Positions 18,347-26,267 are shown, numbered from the stretch's first letter. The stretch: 39,855 nucleotides of DNA from Microbacterium luticocti DSM 19459 (GCF_000422405.1 NZ_KE383826.1:23008-62862); one strand, 5' to 3'. The notes: generated by a model not told the origin, from the sequence alone. Numbers and translations are program-made.

Positions 18347-19180
18347 TCAGCTGAGCTGGGTGCGTGCGTCGGCCGCGTCGATGAGGTGCTGGTCGTGGGA
18401 TGCCACGAGCACCGCGATGCCGTCGTCGACCAGACCCGCGAGCACCTCGATGAGCTGATCGGCGGTCTGCCGGTCCAGGCTGGCGGTGGGTTCGTCGGCC
18501 ATCACGATCGCCGGCTCCAGCAGCAGGGCCCGCGCGAAAGCGACCCGCTGCCGTTCACCGCCCGAGAGCCGGTCGGGGTAGTGCGTGGCGCGCGCGCCCA
18601 CGCCGAGTCGGTGCAGCAGGTCGCGCGCCCGGCGCGACAGTTCGCGCGTGCGCTTGTCGGGCACCGCCGGCAGCAGCACGTTCTCGAGTGCGGTCAGGCC
18701 GGGCACCAGGCTCCCCCGCTGGTCGAGGTAGCCGATGTGCGTGCGTCGCCGTGCGGTCACCACGTCATCGGCGAGCCCCGTGATCTCCAGTCCCTCCCAC
18801 CGCACCGAGCCGGATGCCGGCGGCACGAGGCCGGCGGCCACGCGCAGGATGCTCGTCTTCCCCGACCCGCTGCGACCGGCCAGGCAGTGCATCCGTCCGC
18901 GCTCGAGGGTGAGGTCGTAGTCGTCGACGATCGTCAACGGGTCGGCGCCGGGCCGCTCGTACTGAACGGTCACGCCGCGCAGCTCGACGGCGGCCCCGCC
19001 GTAGGCCTCCGTGCCGGGTCCGGCGGCTGCGCCGGTGGCGGTCGTGCCGGACCCGGCGGCTGCACCGGGGACGATCGTGCCGGACCCGGCGGCCGCATCA
19101 GTAGCGGTCGTGCCGGACTCGGCGGCGGCACCGGTGACGGTCGTGCCGGACTCGGCGGCCCGGGAGTGAGTGTCGGTCAT
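18347..19180 (-). CDS. ABC transporter ATP-binding protein
   Basis: The 277-residue ATPase has every catalytic motif: Walker A GRSGSGKTS, Q-loop in YLDQRGSLVPG, signature LSGGERQRVAFARALL, Walker B IVMADEPTASLD and the H-loop VLVASHDQHL. It groups with MacB/LolD-type ATPases, which power FtsX-like permeases. The N-terminal 60 residues are an unusual run of five 11-residue repeats (SGTTATGAAAG-like) before the ATPase domain starts at AVELRGVTVQYE. A later start would remove them, but the ATG at 19180 overlaps the permease stop (ATGA), as at the other junctions of this operon. It is the last gene of the sigma-permease-ATPase operon. Confidence 0.93.
   Translation of the reverse strand: MTDTHSRAAESGTTVTGAAAESGTTATDAAAGSGTIVPGAAAGSGTTATGAAAGPGTEAYGGAAVELRGVTVQYERPGADPLTIVDDYDLTLERGRMHCLAGRSGSGKTSILRVAAGLVPPASGSVRWEGLEITGLADDVVTARRRTHIGYLDQRGSLVPGLTALENVLLPAVPDKRTRELSRRARDLLHRLGVGARATHYPDRLSGGERQRVAFARALLLEPAIVMADEPTASLDRQTADQLIEVLAGLVDDGIAVLVASHDQHLIDAADARTQLS
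19008..19160. repeat. 33-bp coding repeat at the ATPase N-terminus
   Basis: The phrase GTCGTGCCGGAC recurs at 19041, 19074 (slightly changed), 19107 and 19140, a period of exactly 33 bases (11 codons), with a partial unit before. It encodes the Ser-Gly-Thr-Thr/Ala-rich repeats at the N-terminus of the ABC ATPase. Confidence 0.85.
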
Positions 19181-22074
19181 GCGCGGCGTCCCTTCCGACG
19201 ACGTCCGGTGAACGTGACGAGCGCGGCCAGACAGCCGGCACCCGCCGCCACGATCGCGTAGAGCCACGGGTCGTGCGTGCCGAGCACGACCGCACCCGCC
19301 CCAGCAGCCACGGCCGCGACGACCACGGCCGGCACCGTCACCACGATGCCCTCGGTGCGCTGCGCTGCGGCCAGCTGCCCGGTCGTCCACCCGGCGGCAC
19401 GCAGCAGAGCCCACTGCGCCCCGCGCTGCGCGAGGTCGATGCGGTGCACCAGCCGGGCCAAGACCAGCCCGCCGACGACCGCCGCCGCACCGAGCGCGAG
19501 CTGAGGCCACAGCATCCGACCCCAGGTCTGCACCGCGAGAACGCTCGTTCCCGACTGCATCCGCGCCGTCAGCAGCGTCAGCACCAGCGCGGCGCAGGCG
19601 ATGCCGACGATCACCACGGCCACAGCGTGCACGCACGACGACAGCGCATGCACGCGCGCCTGCCGCGCCCCGAATCCCGCGACCGACCGCGCGCCGATGC
19701 GCCGCGATGCCGCGTCGCGCACGCGGGGGCGCACCCGTGATCGCGACCCCGCGATCACGGCTGTCGCACCGATCACGGCCGTCAGCACGAGCACTGCCCC
19801 GACCGCGGCGGCAGCGACGGCACGCTCCGCGGCGAAGACCACCGCGACACCGCCGACAGCGGCCACGATCAACCACCCCGGCGCTTCTTCCATCGCGTAC
19901 CAGCGGGCGATACGGGCACGCGTGAACCCGACCTCACGCATCGCAGCGGCCTGGGCGCGCCGGCCGGGAATCGCCGCCAGCTGCACCGCCCCGGCGAGCA
20001 GCAGCACCGCGAGCATACCTATTCCGAGCACGGCATATGTTGCTGTCGACACGGCCAGATCGACCCGTGCAGCCGCTCCGAGCTCGGACCAGCGCTGCCG
20101 CACGGTACCGAGGTCTCCGACCCTCTGGTGCCCGTCCGGGTCCATCGTGCCGAACGCGTAGCCGGTCACGGCGATGTCGACGTCGGTGGGTGACGACCCC
20201 GCGACGATGGTCGCCTGCAGGCCCAGCCGGTCGATGGCCCGGGCGACATCGACGACCTTCTGCTGCGCCTGCGGCGAATAGCCCGCGATTCCGGCGACCC
20301 GTACCCGGATCGCATCGATCGGGGCATCGTCGTGCCAGAGAGGTGCGCTGGCGATCGAGGCGATGGCGGCGGTGCGGGTGCCGACCAGGCCCGTGCCGCT
20401 GACGGCCGGCTGCATGGTCGCACCGGCGTGGTCGCCGTCGGCGACGGTGACGTCGACGTCGTCGTATGCCCCGAGCGGCACGTAACCGGCGTCGTGCGTG
20501 CCGGCGTCGACCTGGGTGGGATCGAACGTGCCGACCGGCAGGGCGACCGGCAGGTTCTGCTCGTCGGGCCGTGAGACCACGCGCAGCTGTTGATAGGCCG
20601 CTTCGCTGCCGATCTGCTGCGGATCGGCCGCCGTGCTCAACAGCAGACCGCCCTCGCGCAGCGGGTCGCGGTAGCCGGATGCGGCGAGCGCGATGGCATC
20701 GTGCGAGGCCGTGTACCCGGCGGCGGCCGAGCGCCCGGCCCCCTGCAGCACATTGAGGTTCGGCACCGTCGGCGCGGGATCGTACTCGGTCCCCGGCCAG
20801 GCGATCGTGTCGCCCGTGGCATGGGCGAACGGGTTGAGCACGCTCGAGACGTCCGCTGCCGTGCTGCCCACATGCCGACCGGCCGCGCCGTCGACGAGTG
20901 GCTTCGGCATCCGATAATCGGGTGTCCCGTCCGGCTCGGTGTGCTCGATCGGGGCGTCGCCGAACGACTCGACGTCGACCTTGACGGCGAGGTGGGCGGT
21001 CGGCGCGTCCGACACCAGCAGCGGCACCACCGGAGTGGACCCGACCGTCTGGGCGGACCAGCGATCCCAGTCGTCGCCGTCCGCCGCCCACAACCGACGA
21101 AGCTCGCCGATCACCGCTGCCGGGGTGTCGGAGCCGCCCGAGGTGGCGAATGCGGCCGCGTATGCCGACAGTGCCTGCACGGCATCCTGTCCGCCGGCCG
21201 AGGCGGTCTCACCCGCCCAGTCGGTCACCTCGCCGGGTCCGGTGTGCGCCGTGGGATGCAGCTGCACCAACGGATCGAGGAACGCTCCGGCATCGCCCAG
21301 CAGCGCGCGCTCTGCGACCGGGTCGACGAGGGTCACGCGTGTGGCCGACAGTGCTTCATCCGGCAGCGCGATCCCGTAGGCGTCCGCAGTGCCGCTGTAT
21401 CGCAGCCGCAGGTTGCGCTCGTCGAGCGAGAAGCCGGTGACGCCGTTGAGCTCGGGCGAGAGCAGCCCGCACAGATACGCCGTCAACGCGGGGTAATCGC
21501 CCTGCCGATAGTCGTGCCCGTCGATGCTGGATTCGCGGTCGGGCGCATCGCACTGCGCATCGCGGCGCGCATCGTCGGGATGCGTCTCGTCGACCACGAA
21601 CGCCTGCGAGTCACGAGCGACGATCCGTTCGCCGAGCCCGTCGTTCGTCGTGTACGTCGCCGTCAGCCGGTACGCCTGCGGCCGGCTCGTCGTGCCCGGC
21701 AGACCATGCGGCACGGTCATGCCGACCGAGCTATAGGTCAGGCCCGGCAACAGCACGTCGCCGATCGGCGCGGCGATCTCGACGCCCGGCACGGTCCGCA
21801 CCTTCGCCAGGTCGTCCATCGTCATGCCCTCGAGCGAGGCGCTCAGGCTGTTCGGGGGAAGCATTCCCCGTATGGCATCCATTCCGTCACGAGGCGTGAC
21901 CAGGATGTCGTAGGCGCCTCGCCAGTTCGCGTCGAGCGTCGTCTGCAGCGCCGTGGCCGCCGCCGACTGGATGCCCGATGCGGCCAGGGCGACACCCGCC
22001 AGCAGCACCACCGACACGATGCGCAACGGCTGTCGTGCGAGGCGGCGCAGCGGCCCGGGCACACCGCGCGTCAT
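19177..22074 (-). CDS. FtsX/MacB-type ABC transporter permease
   Basis: The 965-residue protein begins MTRGVPGPLRRLARQPLRIV, followed by a helix (VSVVLLAGVALAASGIQSAA, about 20-40). A very large extracytoplasmic domain (about 45-660) is followed by a first helix cluster (YAVLGIGMLAVLLLAGAVQL; WLIVAAVGGVAVVFAAERAV; VLVLTAVIGATAVIAG) and a second cluster near the C-terminus (LALGAAAVVGGLVLARLVH; VVVAAVAAGAGAVVLG). FtsX-family permeases of this shape export or extract substrates from the membrane, or signal to the cell surface, rather than import. ATGA overlaps join it to the upstream membrane-protein gene and the downstream ATPase gene. The substrate is unknown. Confidence 0.88.
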   Translation of the reverse strand: MTRGVPGPLRRLARQPLRIVSVVLLAGVALAASGIQSAAATALQTTLDANWRGAYDILVTPRDGMDAIRGMLPPNSLSASLEGMTMDDLAKVRTVPGVEIAAPIGDVLLPGLTYSSVGMTVPHGLPGTTSRPQAYRLTATYTTNDGLGERIVARDSQAFVVDETHPDDARRDAQCDAPDRESSIDGHDYRQGDYPALTAYLCGLLSPELNGVTGFSLDERNLRLRYSGTADAYGIALPDEALSATRVTLVDPVAERALLGDAGAFLDPLVQLHPTAHTGPGEVTDWAGETASAGGQDAVQALSAYAAAFATSGGSDTPAAVIGELRRLWAADGDDWDRWSAQTVGSTPVVPLLVSDAPTAHLAVKVDVESFGDAPIEHTEPDGTPDYRMPKPLVDGAAGRHVGSTAADVSSVLNPFAHATGDTIAWPGTEYDPAPTVPNLNVLQGAGRSAAAGYTASHDAIALAASGYRDPLREGGLLLSTAADPQQIGSEAAYQQLRVVSRPDEQNLPVALPVGTFDPTQVDAGTHDAGYVPLGAYDDVDVTVADGDHAGATMQPAVSGTGLVGTRTAAIASIASAPLWHDDAPIDAIRVRVAGIAGYSPQAQQKVVDVARAIDRLGLQATIVAGSSPTDVDIAVTGYAFGTMDPDGHQRVGDLGTVRQRWSELGAAARVDLAVSTATYAVLGIGMLAVLLLAGAVQLAAIPGRRAQAAAMREVGFTRARIARWYAMEEAPGWLIVAAVGGVAVVFAAERAVAAAAVGAVLVLTAVIGATAVIAGSRSRVRPRVRDAASRRIGARSVAGFGARQARVHALSSCVHAVAVVIVGIACAALVLTLLTARMQSGTSVLAVQTWGRMLWPQLALGAAAVVGGLVLARLVHRIDLAQRGAQWALLRAAGWTTGQLAAAQRTEGIVVTVPAVVVAAVAAGAGAVVLGTHDPWLYAIVAAGAGCLAALVTFTGRRRKGRRA

Positions 22075-22709
22075 CCGTCCGCCCCCGCCGGAGCCGGCCT
22101 CAGCCCGGCTCGGGTGCACCACAGCGACCGCTGCACCGGCTCGACGTGCGCGGAGCCCACGAGCACCACGAGCCCGCCGTCGGTGCGCAGGCAGGCGGCG
22201 GCATCCCGGATGGGATCGTCGCCGACGGGGCCGAAGGATGCCGCGTCCACCGTGACGGCGTCGGCACGGGGTGCGGCGGGCGCGACCAGGTCGGCGGCGG
22301 CGCCCCGCGCCTCGTCCGGGCTCAGCGCCCGCAGTCGCTCGGCGTCGTGGGCGAGGACGGTGTGCGCGCGGTCGCACACCTCGATCGCCGCCACTCGTGT
22401 GCGCGCGTCGGCGCGGTAGCGCACCGTGAAGTAGGCCGTCGCGTCGGGCGTGGCCTGCTCGACGCACGAGATCGATCGCGTGGACTGCGTCGGTGCCGGG
22501 GCCGTGGCATCCGTCGCCTGCGGCCCGGCCGACAGCGCGTACGCCGCAACCGACCCGCTCACCACCGCGGCGGAGACGAGCCCGGCCACACCGATGCGGT
22601 GCTACCGGCGACGGCGGCGGCCGATCTCGTCGATGCGCTCGTCGATGCGCTCACCGATCACGCCCAGCGTCGCGTCGAGATAGATGCCGTCCTTCGGCTG
22701 TGCACTCAT
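22071..22709 (-). pseudogene. Sigma-adjacent membrane protein interrupted by an in-frame TAG
   Basis: The frame starts at ATG 22709 (overlapping the sigma-factor stop, ATGA) with MSAQPKDGIYLDATLGVIGE, RIDERIDEIGRRRRR, then reads TAG at 22604-22602 and continues in the same frame with HRIGVAGLVSAAVVSGSVAA, a membrane helix, and about 150 outer residues up to the stop at 22071. That stop overlaps the permease ATG. The pieces join into one sensible protein: short cytoplasmic tail, Arg cluster, helix, outer domain with four cysteines. The position suggests an anti-sigma or sensor role, but no zinc anti-sigma motif is present. Restart at GTG 22589 is possible but has no ribosome binding site. It could be a nonsense mutation, suppression, or a sequencing error. 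Confidence 0.72.
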
Positions 22710-23236
22710 GTCTCACCTCGCACCGCGCGGCGCAGTGTCACCCGCACGCGCTCGACCCGCTTCGCGACGGCCGAGGTCGACAGGCCGAGGTGGTCGGCGG
22801 CCTCGGCGTACGAGAACCCCTCGACCAGGCACAGGTGCACGATCCGCTGGTCCATGCCACCGAGCCGACCGATCGCATCGCGCACCCAGGTGAGCTCTTC
22901 GATCCGTTCCTGACGGGTGTGGTCCCCGGGCAGCAGCGACTCGTCGAGCACAAGATGGGCTCGGCGGGCGCGCAGCACGTTGCGGGTCAGGTTGCGGCAG
23001 GTCACCAGCAGCCACGGCAGGGCCGAGGCATCCACCAGCCGGATGCCTCGCAGCTTGCGCCACGCGACGACGAAGGTCTCTTGCACGACGTCTTCGGCAT
23101 CGCGGTCGTCGCGGGTCATGCCCCACGCATACAGGTAGACGGCCTTGCCGTGGCGTGCGAACAGCGCGCTGAACGCACCGCGGTCGCCGCGCAGCGCGAG
23201 CCGGATCAGCTCGCCGTCGGTGTCGGTGTCGTACAT
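22706..23236 (-). CDS. ECF-type sigma-70 family RNA polymerase sigma factor
   Basis: The 176-residue protein has region 2 (GAFSALFARHGKAVYLYAWG, then DAEDVVQETFVVAWRKL, about 20-63) and region 4 (IVHLCLVEGFSYAEAADHLG, LSTSAVAKRVERVRVTLRRAV), with the typical short linker. Region 4 is a normal helix-turn-helix, so it should direct RNA polymerase to its own promoter set. The ATG at 23236 follows a GAGGG stretch. It is the first gene of a four-gene operon whose junctions are all ATGA overlaps, with a membrane protein and an ABC exporter downstream. This suggests that the sigma factor responds to an envelope signal and drives the exporter. Its target promoter was not identified. Confidence 0.93.
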   Translation of the reverse strand: MYDTDTDGELIRLALRGDRGAFSALFARHGKAVYLYAWGMTRDDRDAEDVVQETFVVAWRKLRGIRLVDASALPWLLVTCRNLTRNVLRARRAHLVLDESLLPGDHTRQERIEELTWVRDAIGRLGGMDQRIVHLCLVEGFSYAEAADHLGLSTSAVAKRVERVRVTLRRAVRGET

Positions 23237-23369
23237 GCGCCCTCGTCGTGTGCGGAACAGCCTTCACCCTTCAGTGTCGCGCGGCGACCGATCATGACGT
23301 GCCATGCCGGGTTTTCTCGACGGGCGGTCGGCCGGCCGGTGCCGGCATCCACCCCACTCATCGGCTTTC

Positions 23370-23385
23370 GTTACGGTTCCGTTAT
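23370..23385 (+). promoter_or_regulatory. 11-base-spaced direct repeat upstream of the secreted lytic protein gene
   Basis: CGTTACGGTTCCGTTATC contains two GTTA[C/T] half sites starting 11 bases apart (23370 and 23381). Spaced direct GTTAC/GTAAC repeats resemble sites of the response regulator MtrA, which controls cell-wall hydrolase genes in several actinobacteria. The assignment is inference. The 410-base gap 23237-23646 also holds the divergent promoters of the sigma and lytic genes; nothing else was recognised in it. Confidence 0.3.
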
Positions 23386-23646
23386 CACATGGATGTCAGG
23401 TTTCTCGGATGAACCGTCCAGAAACCGCCCCTACGGTGGACCGGTCTGCCGCGTGGCGCCCGAGCCGGGTGGTGGATGCCTCGGTCCGGCCCGCGTGGTC
23501 GAACGGCACAGCATCCCCCTGACGGGGCACCGCCGCGCCGAGGCGACCAGCCCGCCCGGGTGGTGCAGCCGCTGATGCGCTCCCCTGCAGCCCGACCGGA
23601 CACGTCCGGACACGCAACGGCGGGGCAGTACGAACATCGGAGTCCC

Positions 23647-24465
23647 GTGCGCCTTCGCACCCTCACCCTCCCGCAGAAGTCCCTGTTCGCCGCGGCCACC
23701 GTGGTCGCCTCCCTCGGCATCATGGCCGTGCCCGCCAGCGCCGCCGGCACCAGCGCCGCCGATCCGACGACCGCAGCCGAGGCCGTGATCCACGAGCCTG
23801 CGCTGCGCCCCGTCGACCGCGACGCCGCCTACTTCGCCAGCGCCGCGCGCGGCACCGCGAAGCTCGCGCACGGCAAGGTCAGCACCGCCAACCTTGAGGT
23901 GCAGATCGCGCTGGTCGAGCAGTCGCCCGAGCTCTCGGCCGAGTCGGCGCAGACCCTCACCGGCGAGCTGCGCGCGATGACGGCATCCGTTGCCGCCCAG
24001 GTCGTGTCGTACGACAAGGCGCAGGCGCGCAAGGCCGCCGAGGCCAAGGCCGCCAAGGAGCGGGCCCGCAAGGCCGCCGCCGAAAAGGCGAAGCAGCTCG
24101 CCGCCCAGCGCGCCGCCGTGCCCGCGTCGACCGGTCGTGCCACGCCGGTCTCGTCCTCCGGCGGCAGCTCGCCGGCCGCGGCCCGTGCGTTCGCGAAGAG
24201 CTACATGGCCGGCGCGTACGGCTGGGGCGGCGACCAGTTCGCCTGTCTGAACTCGCTGTGGAACCGCGAGTCGGGCTGGCGCGTGCACGCCGCGAATCCG
24301 AGCGGCGCCTACGGCATCCCCCAGGCCCTGCCGGGCTCGAAGATGGGCGCCGGGTGGCAGAACTCCGCCGAGGTACAGATCAAGTGGGGCCTGCGCTACA
24401 TCAAGGCCCGCTACAGCACTCCGTGCGGCGCGTGGAGCCACTCCCAGTCCACCGGCTGGTACTGA
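23647..24465 (+). CDS. Secreted lytic-transglycosylase-like cell-wall protein
   Basis: The 272-residue protein has a signal peptide (about 1-33: hydrophobic LFAAATVVASLGIMAVPASA, with cleavage near ASA-AG), a helical Ala/Lys-rich middle (about 120-160, KAAEAKAAKERARKAAAEKA), a Ser/Gly linker, and a C-terminal SLT-like domain: FACLNSLWNRESGWRVHAAN (the Glu of NRESGW is the likely catalytic acid), PSGAYGIPQALPGSKMG, AEVQIKWGLRYIKARY. It probably cuts or binds peptidoglycan outside the cell. The GTG at 23647 has GGAG 5-6 bases upstream. The 3' end of the gene (CACCGGCTGGTACTGA) merges into the repeat unit that follows. Confidence 0.9.
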   Translation: MRLRTLTLPQKSLFAAATVVASLGIMAVPASAAGTSAADPTTAAEAVIHEPALRPVDRDAAYFASAARGTAKLAHGKVSTANLEVQIALVEQSPELSAESAQTLTGELRAMTASVAAQVVSYDKAQARKAAEAKAAKERARKAAAEKAKQLAAQRAAVPASTGRATPVSSSGGSSPAAARAFAKSYMAGAYGWGGDQFACLNSLWNRESGWRVHAANPSGAYGIPQALPGSKMGAGWQNSAEVQIKWGLRYIKARYSTPCGAWSHSQSTGWY

Positions 24466-24473
24466 CCCGGGCA

Positions 24474-24650
24474 GATCCGGTGGGTGGGATGCCGCGCCCT
24501 TCCCACCGGCTGGTGCCGCTCCGGGCAGGCCCGATCCTGATCCGGTGAGCCTGCCGCGCCCGCCCCACCGGTGAGAGTGCTTCTGACGGACGAGAGCGTG
24601 GGTACTACCCGCATCCTCGTCCGCCAGAAGCACTTTCGCGGCGATGGCGT
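24474..24650. repeat. Left direct repeat of the SdpI/DUF1648 cassette, ending in a hairpin
   Basis: About 175 bases match 25579-25755 at a constant offset of 1105 bases, with few changes. The first part is a unit with CACCGGCTGGTGCCGC, CGGGCAGGC and GATCCTGATCCGGTG. The last part (24576-24634) is an inverted repeat: AGTGCTTCTG-A-CGGACGAG pairs with CTCGTCCG-C-CAGAAGCACT, one mismatch, around a 21-base loop (24595-24615) containing GGGTACTACCCGCATC. Confidence 0.88.
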
Positions 24651-24655
24651 GGTGT

Positions 24656-24661
24656 TAGCGT
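24656..24661 (+). promoter_or_regulatory. Putative -10 box of the SdpI-like gene (leaderless)
   Basis: TAGCGT-type hexamer directly after the left cassette repeat, followed by six bases and the ATG at 24668. A transcript from here would begin at the start codon. Confidence 0.4.
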
Positions 24662-24667
24662 CGAGGC

Positions 24668-25000
24668 ATGGTGGCCGCACTCGTTCTGACGTTGCTTGCG
24701 ATCGCGACCGTGGTGCTGTTCGCACTGTGCGCCACCGGCAGAGTGCACCGCAACCCAATCGCCGGGATTCGGATTCCCGCCCTGTTCGCCTCGGACGAGG
24801 CATGGCGAGTGGGGCACCGAGCCGCTCTCATACCCATGGTCGTCACCACCGTGATCTGTGCGGTGCTGACGATCGTCGCCGCCGCCGTTCCGTCGTTCGC
24901 CGCCGGCGGCACGTGGGCGGCCGTGATCGTGTTGCTCGGTGGCCTGCTGGCCGCAGCCATGGTCGCCGGCCGCGCCGCTCGGGCGTTGACGCGCGGCTGA
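24668..25000 (+). CDS. SdpI-like small membrane protein
   Basis: The 110-residue protein has three predicted membrane helices (about 3-22, 54-75 and 81-103) and the SdpI signature between the first two: RNPIAGIRIPALFASDEAWR then VGHRAA. In Bacillus, SdpI gives immunity to the SdpC toxin; the role of actinobacterial relatives is not established. Its start at ATG 24668 fits a leaderless transcript. The DUF1648 gene follows 16 bases after its stop codon. SdpI proteins often carry DUF1648 and the SdpI segment in one chain; here the two parts are on separate genes. Both lie between long direct repeats. Confidence 0.82.
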   Translation: MVAALVLTLLAIATVVLFALCATGRVHRNPIAGIRIPALFASDEAWRVGHRAALIPMVVTTVICAVLTIVAAAVPSFAAGGTWAAVIVLLGGLLAAAMVAGRAARALTRG

Positions 25001-25016
25001 CCAGTGTGTTCAGAGC

Positions 25017-25526
25017 ATGAGCCGCTCCCATCGAGGTGTCACGGCAGTGTCCCACTCACCAGGAATCATCCTCGCGGCAATACCGCCATGGATTCCGCCT
25101 GCACTGGTTCTCATCGATCGGGCCGCGTCGAGCGACTTGCCGGCAACGGTCCCGCTGCACTGGAACGGTTCCCTGAACCCGGACGCCTGGTATCCGGTCG
25201 GGGCTGCGTTCTGGATGACCTTCCTGCCTGGCGTCATCGGTGCTGTGCTCATCACCCTGGTAATCGCATCCTCGGGCGATGATGTGTCGCGATTCGGGGG
25301 CAGTGCCGCTTTGGCCGGCGGGACGTTCGTTACCGGCGGCATCGCGTTCGCCTGGTTTGCCGCCCTGGCCGCGGCGGTGACCCCGGCGCAGTCACCCAGT
25401 GCTCTATTGCAGCTCCTTCTTTGGGCAGCACTCACCGCACTACTGGTATTTGTCTGTGGTGCTCTCCCACGCACGCGCGGCAGGGGTGCGTCGAACGAGC
25501 CCGTCGTGCGCGACCGCCAGGAATAG
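25017..25526 (+). CDS. DUF1648 domain membrane protein
   Basis: The 169-residue protein has the DUF1648 mark PATVPLHWNGSLNPDAWYPV (about 43-62) after a first helix (IILAAIPPWIPPALVLI), then three more helices (FWMTFLPGVIGAVLITLVIA; AALAGGTFVTGGIAFAWFAA; LLQLLLWAALTALLVFVCGA). The family is usually part of SdpI-like membrane proteins. The gene uses more A/T-ending codons (CTA, TTG, ATA, TTT, CTT) than its neighbours, hinting at a foreign origin. No toxin gene (SdpC-like) was seen nearby. An alternative start a few codons later (VSHSPG) is possible, because no strong ribosome binding site precedes ATG 25017. Confidence 0.78.
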   Translation: MSRSHRGVTAVSHSPGIILAAIPPWIPPALVLIDRAASSDLPATVPLHWNGSLNPDAWYPVGAAFWMTFLPGVIGAVLITLVIASSGDDVSRFGGSAALAGGTFVTGGIAFAWFAALAAAVTPAQSPSALLQLLLWAALTALLVFVCGALPRTRGRGASNEPVVRDRQE

Positions 25527-25578
25527 ACTCGCCGCGCCCTCCCCACCGGCTGGTGCCGCCCCGGGCAGGCCTGATCCT

Positions 25579-25755
25579 GCTCCGGTGGGCGGGATGCCGC
25601 GCCCTCCCCACCGGCTGGTGCCGCCCCGGGCAGGCCTGATCCTGATCCGGTGAGCCTTCCGCGCCCTCCCCACCGGTGAGAGTGCTTCTGACGGACGAGA
25701 GCGCGGGTACTACCCGCATCCTCGTCCGTCAGAAGCACTTTCGCGGCGACGGCGG
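25579..25755. repeat. Right direct repeat of the SdpI/DUF1648 cassette, ending in a hairpin
   Basis: This matches 24474-24650 at offset 1105. A further copy of the first unit lies just before it (from about 25530), so the unit is present two and a half times here. The hairpin is perfect in this copy: 19-base arms at 25681-25699 and 25721-25739 around a 21-base loop (25700-25720) identical to the left copy but for one base. Confidence 0.88.
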
Positions 25756-25824
25756 GATACGGCGACGGCGGGGTGCGGCGACGGCGGGATACGGCGATGG
25801 CGTGGTGCGGCGATGGCGTGGGCG
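25745..25824. repeat. 16-bp tandem repeat, five copies
   Basis: GGCGACGGCGGGATAC-like units begin at 25745, 25761, 25777, 25793 and 25809. They lie between the right cassette repeat and the end of the Mrp operon. The 345-base gap 25527-25871 is made of these and the cassette repeats, and no gene was seen there. Confidence 0.85.
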
Positions 25825-25871
25825 ACGAGCCCCCGCCCGGGGGGCGCTCAGAGCCCGCACCCGAGGGGCGC

Positions 25872-26267
25872 TCAGTCGTACTCGCGCGGGTTGGGGTCGG
25901 GATGCGGGTGCGCCTGCGGCTCCTCGGCGTCGGCCAGCTCGTCGACGACCATCGCGGAGCGGTCGATGCGGCCGTTGCGGTACGCCTGCCGGCCGACCAT
26001 GTGCGCGGCCAGCGGCGCGGTCGCCAGCTGCACCAGCACGACCGGCACCAAGAACGCCGTCACCGGCCACGACCGCAGCGCCAGCGCGATCGCCAGGCAG
26101 ATCAGCAACAGCCCGAGCACCTGCGGCTTGGTCGCCGCATGCAGCCGGGTGGGCACATCCGTGAACCGGGCCACACCGATCGCGGCGGTCAGGCACAGCA
26201 GCGCGCCGCACAGCACCAGCACGGCGGCCACCACGTCGAGCACGGCGCCCAAACCCGAGACATCCAT
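25872..26267 (-). CDS. mrpG: Na+/H+ antiporter subunit G
   Basis: This 131-residue protein is the MrpG subunit of the multi-part Na+(Li+)/H+ antiporter: three helices (AVLDVVAAVLVLCGALLCLTAA shortened; LGLLLICLAIALAL; WPVTAFLVPVVLVQLATAPLA) and the family motif FTDVPTRLHAATKPQVLG (about 35-52), then AHMVGRQAY. A hydrophilic tail of about 30 residues follows. Start: the GTG at 26270 would keep the GTGA overlaps of this operon; ATG 26267 is the next codon and is used here. Last gene of the operon. Confidence 0.93.
   Translation of the reverse strand: MDVSGLGAVLDVVAAVLVLCGALLCLTAAIGVARFTDVPTRLHAATKPQVLGLLLICLAIALALRSWPVTAFLVPVVLVQLATAPLAAHMVGRQAYRNGRIDRSAMVVDELADAEEPQAHPHPDPNPREYD

Noticed and set aside
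22071..22589. Independent gene starting at GTG 22589
   Set aside because: There is no ribosome binding site, the start would fall at the edge of the membrane helix, and the upstream codons are in the same frame with matching membrane-protein features. One interrupted gene explains the data better.
23400..23646. c-di-AMP (ydaO-type) riboswitch in the leader of the lytic-transglycosylase gene
   Set aside because: Such switches often precede this gene type in actinobacteria, but I could not match the conserved ydaO core elements. A covariance-model search would be needed to decide.
24668..25526. Toxin-immunity operon with an SdpC-like toxin
   Set aside because: Only SdpI-like and DUF1648 membrane proteins are present; no secreted toxin or SdpA/SdpB gene could be found between or next to the repeats.
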